Source: Sthenelais limicola
Lineage: Eukaryota; Annelida; Polychaeta; Phyllodocida; Sigalionidae
Length of the DNA: 64,000 nucleotides
Assembly: GCA_942159475.1 (NCBI GenBank)
Contig: OW804095.1
Span: forward strand, 65,562,773 to 65,626,772
Direction of reading: 5' to 3'
This document shows positions 22,050 through 31,709 of the stretch, piece by piece. The notes beneath the pieces are model-generated. The model saw only the letters and a list, made by a program, of their open reading frames with translations, was not told where the DNA came from and searched no databases. The position numbers were made by a program, and so were the translations under genes. Each line of letters opens with the position of its first letter. Within the stretch, counting starts at the first letter, position 1.

Positions 22050-24647
22050 ATTATCGTGCATGATGAAAATGAGAGAATCCAACTTATGACGAGATATGCA
22101 TTATTGAATGTTGATAAGAGATTGTTGGGGACATTTTCTTTAGTGTGCGCGCTCTTTGATCGGAGCCCTTGCTAAAGATTGGTGACCTTGTTTGAAAGAA
22201 TGACAATAGAATTGTCCTCGTCAACTTCAGTCTTGGTGCTCACTTTCTTTAAGTAATACAAAATGTGTCTATATGTTGTCTTAAATTGACAAAGCGACAT
22301 CTGATTGATGCAAATTGAAGAACATGTATTTCTATTAACCGGAAAATTAAAGCCTTGAACAAGATTGAAGGTTCCACATAAACATTAGAATGAATTCTGA
22401 TTATTTGCTGGGGAAGCTCTGCTCGCGTTATCGTTTGACAGGTATGCGCCTTGTGGCGTCAGGGACAGAGTTTTATATAATGTGCGCATTGCAAAACTGG
22501 TGGCAAGTGTTGGGAAGTCTCAATGCTCATCTTTTACGCTACTTACAGTTATGTGGTACAAAATTATGGCAAAAATAAATATCATTGAACTATACATTAT
22601 CCTCTGTTGTTGCAAAATTATTTTTTCTCTTGAAATCAACACCGTACTGTTGAATCAACAGGATCCGTGTTTTTGTTTTTATGTAATGTATAGTACTGGA
22701 CAGGAATTTGAGTAGTAAGTACGAGTATCTAGCGACAGGGCTCAATCTACCATTTGAGTTAGAGCTACGTTCGACTAGCTATACATGCATGATGTAGAAC
22801 ATAATATTTTTCTTGTAACTTTTATTGACAAAATTCACACTTGTGATACGTTTCATTTGTCAGACATGTATAAATTAAGTTAAATTACATCGAGAACACT
22901 AAATTGTTTAAAAATATGTGGGATCATCAAGCTCGAGCGCGGCTGCAAATCCCCCCTCAGGTAGGTAGGCCTACGGTTAGCCCACGTCGCTGGCCTTGCT
23001 TCCTCGGTCCCCCCGGTCCCCCTAGTCTGGGGCTCAAGGGGACGTAAACTATGTCTAGCCTACGGTAGGCTACGTAGGGCCTTTATTGATTCACTTTTGG
23101 AGGTAAGGCATAGACGTTTTAATAATGCACTTGTCAATTGCATCCCACACCCCCTTATGATATGAATCTATACCATATAATTATTCTTAAAACGTCTATG
23201 ACTATATATATTGGATTATAGCCCAAAATCGGTGGCGGGAAAAGCACCTGTCTTCCAAATGCGGCGACGTCGTTTCCGGTTCCTGACAATCGATATGCGA
23301 TGAAATGCGTAGGCGTCTGCTGCAGTTCACCAGTATGGGTGTAGAAGGACAAGCTTTTCTCGGTACGGTAACTATAGAAACTTAATAATTCGCCCTGCCT
23401 ATGAGCTGACAACTATAGCTACAACTGGGGCCAATCCATGCCAATTGCCATGGGAATTATGAGGCCTATAGGCCTAGATCCCCGGGCCTAGATCTAATCC
23501 CTGTTCGAGAGCCAGAGGCAGAGCTATACTTTTATTTTTAATAGGTTGCTGATAGTATAGACTAGGCCTATATATTTTTTGACTGAGTTACCTTATCTCA
23601 CCTCCGTGTTTGTGAGAAGAAATAGTAGAAATATTTACTAAAGGGACGTTTCACGCGTTCTACTCGTCCTGTTAATCATCATAAATGTCGACCATATAGC
23701 ATGGGCATAGCCATAGGACTTGAGTCGGCCTACGCCTACGGCTACGGGCCTTCGTCTACGACCGCCTGATCCCATTCTACTTTCTGAGTTTTAGCCCAGT
23801 GAGGTCCCTTTATTTACTTTCTAGCTTCAAATCATAAATGAGGCCTGATAAAGTAACCTCAGATAGCTATAGGTGTAGTACAGTGTCGAGAAATTTCAAA
23901 AGTCGGGAGAAAATTGCGTCTCCTTGGATAAGACCAGCCTCCCACCTAGTGGAAAAACTTCAATCATGCCTCTCCTCTAGCAATAGGCCTACACTACTTT
24001 AAGTTTATGTAAAGGATAACATGACTAACATTCCGGGTCAAGCCATTTAAGTTAAGTAAAAAGGACCCATAAAATATGCATGCATGTAAGTCATAATTGC
24101 AGATATGACCCATTCTCACAAAATGGGATCACCCCCCTCCAAGAGGATGAATTTTTCATATTAGTTCTAGAAAAATTGCTTTTAGTACATTGCAATCTAT
24201 GCATCATGAGACATAATGGGTGAATTTTGCCACGTGATATACGAAATATCCTTCATGTGAGAGCCTCTCACATTTGATACTCCATTTTTTTTGTCTCTAT
24301 ATACATGTACATCGCCACCATGTCCAATTCTGCTGTTTTGTCATATTCTAATTAGTTATGGATCTTTCTTAACCATATTCTGACATAATTGGATAGAAAA
24401 CATATTAGGCTCCAAGAAAATACTAAAAGATGGGAGGAAAACCCATTTTTAATGCTATCTCATTGTTAAAGAATGATGGCTAATTTCATGAAAACTGTGT
24501 TTTGTCAAATTATAAAATTCCCTTACTTTTCAAATAGGTTGGTGAGTAACTGAACACTCTTTTTCTCTATTCTTTTCTATGTTCTTACAGAACAATAACC
24601 TGGATGTATTGTAATAAGGGGAAGAAGCATTACATTGAACCAGTAAT
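22050..24647. other. intergenic region with clustered TAGGCCTA-type palindromes
   Basis: No supported gene. Between about 22960 and 24010 there are many TAGGCCTA, GGCCTAC, CCCGGG and CTACGG words (for example near 22971, 23466, 23562 and 23984), giving a dense patch of short palindromes. Short open frames here have no domain. Confidence 0.4.
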
Positions 24648-25102
24648 GGGCCCCTTCCACTGGTCGGAATAAGCCTTAGGTCCCAATCAGTTTTTAAAAA
24701 ACCGATCATTAATTCCGACCTGTTGGTGACATAGCTATCGGTTTGGTTCGGTTCAATCCAAAAAAACGATCATTAATTCCGACCTGTTGGTGACATGGCA
24801 TCGGTCCCGTTCAGCCCCAATCGGAACGGAATAGCACCGTCGGAATATTTTAGGCAAACCGAACGAACCGAAGGGCTAAAAACAATAATCCGACCGGTTC
24901 AATTCTCATCGGTTCGGATCGGTTTTTTCAAGAACCAACATTGCATTTCATTCCGTTCCGAGCAGTTGAAGTGACCAAAATGTGTAGGTTCGGATCGGTA
25001 GGAATAGTGGGAAACCTATGGAAACCTATGAAAACCGATGTGCTTTGTTTCTTATTAAAACCGATTTGGACGTAAGGTTATTCCGACCTGTGGAAGCGGC
25101 CC
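24648..25102. mobile_element. MITE, 455 bp, GGGCC-ended terminal inverted repeats
   Basis: The left end GGGCCCCTTCCACTGGTCGG and the inverted right end GGGCCGCTTCCACAGGTCGG match at 18 of 20 positions and go on into AATAA. Inside, a 30-base segment (CGATCATTAATTCCGACC onward) is directly repeated at about 24703 and 24768, and CCGATC/GATCGG words are frequent, so the whole element can fold on itself. There is no coding capacity, and the target duplication is unclear. Confidence 0.7.
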
Positions 25103-25587
25103 ATAAGCCTGTGAATGTAGGCTATGGAAAGACAAAATTGCCTCTGATAACAAGGAAATAACAAGACTAAATTTCTCATCTAAGAAATTATAGACTATCT
25201 GAGTACTTTTCATTACTATCTTTCATTTTACCATCATTGAATATAATATAATACCACCTTTTACAACTATAGACTTTAGATTATTCACTTAACTCCCAAA
25301 ATGATTATATTTCTTTTGCTATAATCAAGTAAGATCCAACAGGGCAATTGAAAGAAAAATTAATAAATCATTTCTCCTGTCAGAATATTTCTAGCAATAC
25401 AAAGCCTGCATAAAACTGCTGAATTTTCTTAACAGTGAGGGTCAAAGCATGTGGCGATGTAAAGACAATCTTTTGTCTTTCCATAGCCAGAGCATATATT
25501 GCTGTAGCTCCTCAGCGCAATTACACATTATAAAACAATTTTCGACGACTTGGCGGAGCAACATAAACCTAGCTGGCACTACGAATA

Positions 25588-26793
25588 ATGAACAAATCGC
25601 AAGAAGATCTACCTATCCAATGTCACATCTGTGGCATTTGGATGTCGAGTCGAGGCGGGAATTACATTAGGCATCTCAACAAATCTCACGGCAGCAATGA
25701 CAACAGGGGTAAGTACGCCTGCCCTGTCTGCCCCATGTCGTTTGTGAGAAAACAAGAATTTGAAGAACATAACCAGAGAAAACACTACGGCAATATCCCG
25801 ACCCCTAGGCCTGTATTGGCCTCTGAAATTGACAATAAGAAAACTCTACCAACTGTGGAATTAGAAATAATCAAAACCTTCACTACAAGCAAACCCAAAG
25901 CTCTGTTTCGCATACTCAAAGGGAACAACTCCCCTTACGTTGCAGGCATCGCACCAAGCAAACACCAAACAAAGAACCGTGTACAACACCCTCCGAGTTT
26001 TCCTATTATAAGACCACAAGATCGCCTATCTATGAAAACCAATCCAAGCAGCCTTGTACCACCTAGTGCCCCTACACCATCCACCTCTGACTTCGATCCT
26101 ACTGCCAGAAAACCACGCACCCAGCACTCGCCACCCACACCGGCCGCACGCCGACCAAGACTAGAGAGCCCCCCTCGTCGCCCTGCTACCACTCCAAACA
26201 AGCGCCCTATTAATTCGCCTCCCACCCACAACACCAAGCATATCAAAATTGACGCAAAACAGCATACCACCTCTTTCCAGGGACTTATACCCACCCACCA
26301 AGAAAGAGACAATCCTCCTACCATCAAAGTTAAACCAATCTTAGTAGCAGCATCATCCGCCCCCTCGCCCTCCAAACCTCACACACCAAGCCACCCACTC
26401 AATCTAATAAGCCTGTCAGACAGTGATGATGACACTGTCTGCTTTGACGAACCCACCGGCCAAAACTCTACAATCCAACACCCCACCCTTCCAGACCTGT
26501 CCCACGACTTATCCCTTTCCTCCTCTGGCTCATCTAGCGGGAGCAACACCAGCCAGCTAGACGCCAAACTACAAGCAGCCCGGAACGAATCAAGCAAGTC
26601 TAAAATGGACCAAGCTACCAACACCTCCATTGTTAAACAGGACGTTTCAACTAATACCAACGTAACTCAAGAGACCCTAGTGAAGGGACGTCTCTTGTGT
26701 TGTATCCAGGACCTCCTATCCAATATTGACCTAGAGCTCTCCGAATCATTTGGGGAACTCCTGGCCACCCGTGGAAACACCTACACACCATAA
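25588..26793 (+). CDS. 401-aa protein: two C2H2 zinc fingers, proline-rich linker, SUMO-interaction-like motif
   Basis: An intact single-exon frame in a strongly A/C-rich block. Residues about 12-34 form a first C2H2 finger (CHIC, HLNKSH). Residues about 45-66 form a second (CPVC, 12 residues, HNQRKH). Residues about 90-280 are low-complexity, rich in Pro, Thr, Ser, Lys and Arg. Near residue 271 LISLSDSDDD matches the SUMO-interaction pattern of hydrophobic residues followed by Ser and Asp. A Ser/Gly-rich tract and a probable helical C-terminus (LLCCIQDLLSNIDLELSE) follow. Two N-terminal C2H2 fingers resemble the start of some non-LTR element proteins, but no reverse transcriptase follows. 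About 350 bases after the stop lies the hammerhead-like stem-loop at 27151. I infer an accessory or nonautonomous retroelement ORF; a domesticated gene is possible. The family is not recognised. Confidence 0.55.
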   Translation: MNKSQEDLPIQCHICGIWMSSRGGNYIRHLNKSHGSNDNRGKYACPVCPMSFVRKQEFEEHNQRKHYGNIPTPRPVLASEIDNKKTLPTVELEIIKTFTTSKPKALFRILKGNNSPYVAGIAPSKHQTKNRVQHPPSFPIIRPQDRLSMKTNPSSLVPPSAPTPSTSDFDPTARKPRTQHSPPTPAARRPRLESPPRRPATTPNKRPINSPPTHNTKHIKIDAKQHTTSFQGLIPTHQERDNPPTIKVKPILVAASSAPSPSKPHTPSHPLNLISLSDSDDDTVCFDEPTGQNSTIQHPTLPDLSHDLSLSSSGSSSGSNTSQLDAKLQAARNESSKSKMDQATNTSIVKQDVSTNTNVTQETLVKGRLLCCIQDLLSNIDLELSESFGELLATRGNTYTP

Positions 26794-27150
26794 AAGAACA
26801 TTATATGTGTAGAACCCACTTCTAAACCAAGTTAACAAGTCATCCAAGACCAAACGAACTAATAAGACTTGCCGTTATTTCCTAATCATATCAGCATAAC
26901 AAAGATCTAATATCTAAATAATTGAACATCAACAATCAAACATTCTCCTCTCTAAATTGAATACAATATTCAATTAATTATCTAGCCATATTACATATGA
27001 CAAAAAAATTTGTTTACCGATCAGCTAACACATTTACTCCGATCAGCTATTTTTTACATATTTACTGCGGTCAGTACGACCATCTGAATGTATCACCACT
27101 ACATGAAATTGTACTTCAGCCCACTGTTTTTACTATTGTATCACCAACAC

Positions 27151-27176
27151 CTGATGAAGCCCAAACCAGGGCGAAA
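27151..27176 (+). ncRNA. hammerhead-like stem-loop downstream of the zinc-finger ORF
   Basis: CTGATGA, A, stem GCCC, loop AAACCA, stem GGGC, GAAA, then GCTTGTGAATAAACC. The layout equals the minus-strand motif at 6313-6344, but all stem pairs differ or are changed together and remain paired. The flanks also share GAAAGCT(T/A)GT and a following TTATTCC word. The extra A before the stem and absent outer stems leave catalytic activity open. Confidence 0.45.
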
Positions 27177-29090
27177 GCTTGTGAATAAACCATAGAAAAT
27201 CATAACACAGGGTTTTATTCCATCCCATTAAGGAAACATCAATTATATACAACCCGGCCCCCCTAGTATAACACGATCACTTCTCACCTTCAAGATTAAT
27301 TTTCAGGTTTGTTGAAGGGTTGCAGAGGGGATAATTCAGTACTCTTATAACACCTGCTCTATTGTTTATAAAAAAATGCGGAGCTATTTGGTCTGGCGAG
27401 GTAAAGACAAATATTTTTTACCACACCAGGGTTTCAAGTTGTTGCATCATCTTGTATCACAGGTATTATATTTTTCCATCAATTTTTTTTGTTCTGAACA
27501 AAGGATAGTTCAAGGTTTCTGCTGATAGCATAATATAACAGTTAATACTTTTTATTTTTTATGTAGTGACCTGTCATATTTGGGCTACGGAAAGACACTG
27601 TTATTTCTACCATAACCAAAAGTTATATATATTTTTATTTTTAAGTGATTTCAGTAATATCTCTTTTTCACCATGTAATTTAAACTGTTATAAATAGATT
27701 TGAGTTTTGAAATTAGTACTAGATGATTAGGCTTCTTAATAGGAATGGTGGTTCTAGGTTATCTGTGAAAATAATATGTGAAAAATTACAAAATGAGACT
27801 GTTTTTCATAAAAATATATCAAGATATTAACAGAAAGTATGCAAAACTATATATGGCAAGATAGAACCTGAGCAGATCTATGTGATAGAAGTATTTTTTG
27901 ATAACATATAACAAAGGAGTAACCAGTCTCAGCATCAAGTATAAAAGAAGGGGGGTTATTTGGCCGCACTTTCCTGCAAAGACGCACAATCATGTTCAAA
28001 TATATATGAGGCATATAATGTATACAATCTATTGCCCGCACATTCCATTAAATCGGTAAACGTGCAATTTTCAACTATTTTAAAATAACCAATTATTTAA
28101 GCATTTTGGATGCACTGATCTATATTTTGGGTTCCAGTTCGACTATATAATAATGTGTCTTGTTCCGCATTGAATCTTTGATTGCTAATTCTTTTTCCCC
28201 CACGTTTTGAAACATTTTTTATACACAAAACATCAGAGAAACGGTCTCACAAATTCAGGTGATTTTCGTTCCTCCCTGATGCTGATTATCTTTTTACAAT
28301 TCGCATTGCAGGGAGAACGTATATTTTATATGATGTATATTATCTACCAATGAGAATTTATTAGATACAGTTTATGACCATAATAGTATTCAAGTTGTTA
28401 CGAGTGATTAGTTTGGCGAGGCTTGGTGGTGTTTAAGAATAATGGGATGATGGCTACAGTCTATCAATATCATATTCTCTAGTTGGGCTGAGGGAGTATA
28501 TGGTGGGGTTGGATTTTAACGACCTCGGCCAGATTTATCATTCTTTGATTATACATTATATTATACCTGTCTTTTTCACTATATTTAGACAGATTGTCAG
28601 GTAGCAAGGAGGTGTTTCCTTATCAAATGATGGTAGTATTTCGAGTGATTTTAGAGAATCTTCAATTGTGAAGCAGTAGTAATCGTTCAATTGTAATGTG
28701 ATCATTTTGAGATAGTTATGATACTGGTAATATGTACAAATGTTCATTTCAGAGTTAATATATACAATCAACGCAACATTTTCAAATATACAAGACCGAA
28801 TCTTTTACCCCAATGAGTATATAGATTATATCATACCTCTATTTTTGCTTCAGAGCTTTTGTGCACTACGTTATTTTTCCTCTCATCTTTTGACGCAATC
28901 TGACAGTCTTTTTTTAAGGACTTTCAAAACCATCAGGGATGCAGTTTTCAAGGATCTATAGGCCTAGGCATAGCTATAGATCACACGAAGTACTAATAAT
29001 TATTATTATCACACTTTCAGGGATTTTGTGTGCAAAAGGGCCATGCAATATTCACGATATGTGAACGCTGAAAACACCTGCCTGCAATAA

Positions 29091-29218
29091 CCATGTCTGA
29101 GCATGCAATAACCAACATGTCTGAACGTGCACTATCCCTCTCTGAACATGTCTGAACGTGCACTGTCCCTCTCTGAACATGTCTGAACATGCAATAACCA
29201 ACATGTCTGATCATGCAG
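29091..29218 (+). repeat. minisatellite, five units of 24 or 31 bp
   Basis: Units start CATGTCTGA(A/G/T)C(A/G)TGCA. They alternate between a short form ending ATAACCAA and a long form ending CTCTCTGAA. The order short-long-long-short-partial indicates unequal exchange between unit types. Confidence 0.75.
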
Positions 29219-29450
29219 ACAAGGATATTTCCCCTGTCTTTGATGCTAGCCTTGCAAAAGTTTACACAATAGGAAAGTTTACCATGCATTGACCTGTTGG
29301 ACTGGAGATTTTCCTATATTCTTAAGAGAAATTGGTAAAATAATGACTTTCCTTGGAAGTTTTTCATGCAATATAAACAGCTCTCTTTGAAAGATTCTGA
29401 CCTCTTAGGTTTGCAACCTGACACTAGGGAATGTGGTTGAATCTCTCACA

Positions 29451-29515
29451 ATGGTCATTTATTGGTAGTCCATAAAACCCTTCTCCCCATGGTCATTTAT
29501 TGGTAGTCCATAAAA
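29451..29515 (+). repeat. 27-bp direct repeat
   Basis: ATGGTCATTTATTGGTAGTC plus CATAAAA is present at 29451-29477 and again, identical, at 29489-29515, separated by 11 bases. Confidence 0.8.
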
Positions 29516-30437
29516 TGAACTGGCCACACATGTGTTACTTTATGACCCACCCAGCTTAGGAAACAAATCTTAATCAATAATTGATATTCAATCATATTTC
29601 AGTACTCTATATTCATATAGCTCATGTTTTATGCATCATTTTGCTAGTTTCAGCGTATTTCTGTGACTATTTTAAGTGGAAATACCAATTTATTACTGGT
29701 GTCACAGTATGGGAAGCAAACATTGGGAAAAAGCCTCATTCCCCTGAGAATCAAAGGTTCAATTGATTCAGTAAAAGGGGGCCGATATCTACAGTGCTCT
29801 AATCCTTAAAAACAATATATAATTTAAAGTTTTCATTTTAGTTTTGAATGCAGAGTTTGATCTAATTGTTTGGATGTAGAGATTTACATCATTTGGACAA
29901 TCAAGTTGTATAGTTATCCTGTACAATAGTAAATTAAATTTCTGAGAAATAGAAAAAAAGAATCAACAGGTAGGTCCCTGTTCTCGTTTTTTAAATGAGT
30001 TTGAAGATATTTCTCTTGATCAATTTGTTAAAATAGATAAAATATTAAATCAATTCGTCAAAAAACAACCTTTTTGATGGTGATTTGTACTATTGACGCA
30101 ATGTATTGTTGAATATTGCCTAATTTTTTAAATATTAGAAAGAGTATGAATTCTTTTTCATATAGATAACCTCGAAAATCCTTGTTAAAAAAGCTTAAAA
30201 TTGTACGAGACTTTGATTTGTTTAAAACATAATATTATAAAAAATATTAATTATTTATAGATTATTAATTATAGATTATCATGTAACATGAAAAAGTGCT
30301 CAATACAATTTATTTTTAAAAAAATCTAATTTTTTTTTTGGTTACCATAAATATATTATTAAAATGTTTGGTTTCATTCAATTATCGAAAAAGGTAATGC
30401 AAAAAAATGCAATTTTTGTCAGAATTAAAAATGGAAC

Positions 30438-30711
30438 TGGAACTAGCAAAAGATGCATACAACATTAAAGTTTACTTTTAAACAAAATGTTTTCGAAACT
30501 CATTTCCCTGTGACACATCAGATATTACTGATGTGACGAGTTATAACAATATCAATTTTGCGACTTGTGACTCATTTCCCTGAAACACATCAAATATTCC
30601 ATACTGAACATGATATAATGAAATATGCTGGAACTAGCAAAAGGATGCATACAACATTAAAGTTTCCTTTTAAAAAAATATTTTCGAAACTCATTTCCCT
30701 GTGACACATCA
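30438..30711 (+). repeat. about 83-bp direct repeat with a partial third copy
   Basis: The sequence from TGGAACTAGCAAAAG to ACTCATTTCCCTGTGACACA occurs at 30438-30520 and 30629-30711. The last third also occurs at about 30569-30594. Confidence 0.7.
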
Positions 30712-30795
30712 CATATGGTGTTTATTACATGTTTATTGCACCTGGGCCAATAGGGTTCTATAAACACCGCCACCTCTGCAAGAGTAACCACAAAT

Positions 30796-31030
30796 GGGTC
30801 AGATTTTCAGAAAATGTACAATTGGCAGCTCTATAGATTTAGTACATCCTGCTAAATCAGGCTACAATTTGGCCAATACTAGGTAAATTCGAGTATATTT
30901 GGCATTGCATTGACTCTAGCAATGTGTTTGGTTATGTTGAGCTCTATTTTGAACTTTATTTTCGTCTGAAATTTGGGTTATTTGAGAGGATTGGTGAAGT
31001 TGAATTGTACATTTTCTAAAAATCTGATCC
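30796..31030. mobile_element. small inverted-repeat element, 235 bp
   Basis: GGGTCAGATTTTCAGAAAAT plus GTACAATT at the left returns inverted at the right with two mismatches in 28 bases. The flanks share AAAT, a possible short target duplication. A diverged copy lies at 5268-5478. It is noncoding. Confidence 0.65.
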
Positions 31031-31149
31031 AAATATGTTGACACATCCCCACACCAAAAACACATGTTGGTCAGTGCTTGCATCCCTCCTGTGTGGTCAC
31101 CTGAAACCACAGAGGGGGGCGGGATATGATAGGGACGTGTGATAAACTA

Positions 31150-31263
31150 AATAAAGTATTGCTGGCTTGATGGCCTGATCCATTACACCCCTAATAACCC
31201 CACTCGTACCTCGTGTGGTTATTGGGGTTAATGGATGGCCATCTTCTCCAGCAATGCTTTATT
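31150..31263. repeat. foldback element, about 50-bp arms, 450 bp upstream of SUN
   Basis: The arms run inward from ATAAAGTATTGCTGG and ATAAAGCATTGCTGG (other strand), share ATCCATTA and AATAACC blocks, and meet at a nine-base loop, TCGTACCTC. Several small mismatches and one to two indels show age. Confidence 0.7.
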
Positions 31264-31465
31264 CAGTAATTATTTGGGGTTGGTAATTTTGATTTCTAGC
31301 TACAGATATGGTCTAATATTATGATCTAACTCACATATCCTATCATATATCTCCTAAAACAAGGGCTGCGCCAGTAACAACTGATTGAATGATTTGCTTT
31401 GTAGTGTCAAGTTATGTGGAATCTACTGTACTATTCCCTCCATGACCATGTGACACTGAATAAGT

Positions 31466-31553
31466 GGCGGGAATCATTACCGACCCTACATTCCACCCTC
31501 TTTGTGATGCTCCAGTAAAACACTCTACTGTGACCCAGATATTACCAGCCAAT
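31466..31553 (+). promoter_or_regulatory. candidate SUN promoter elements
   Basis: GGCGGGAA (E2F-like core, 31466-31473) and CCAAT (31549-31553) lie 160-245 bases before the first SUN ATG, in a locally GC-richer stretch. This is inference from motifs only. Confidence 0.3.
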
Positions 31554-31709
31554 CACATACCTCGTTTCATATGCTTGGCGGCTGCTACATAGCAGGCCAT
31601 GTCAGTTTCAGTGTCAGCGCAGTTTTCATCGGACAATAACAAACCGGCGGGCCTTGGCCATGACGCCACCCTGAGTTAGTCATTTCTTCTATCTATATAT
31701 TTGTCAACC

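Larger units (their letters stand above)
27260..30430. other. AT-rich intergenic DNA
   Basis: No gene is supported. Apart from the minisatellite and direct repeat listed separately, I see only A/T-rich unique-looking sequence with stop codons in all frames. Confidence 0.5.

Noticed and set aside
25935..26660. Minus-strand open frames of 146 and 93 codons
   Set aside because: They lie opposite the zinc-finger ORF and reflect its A/C-rich composition; no domain.
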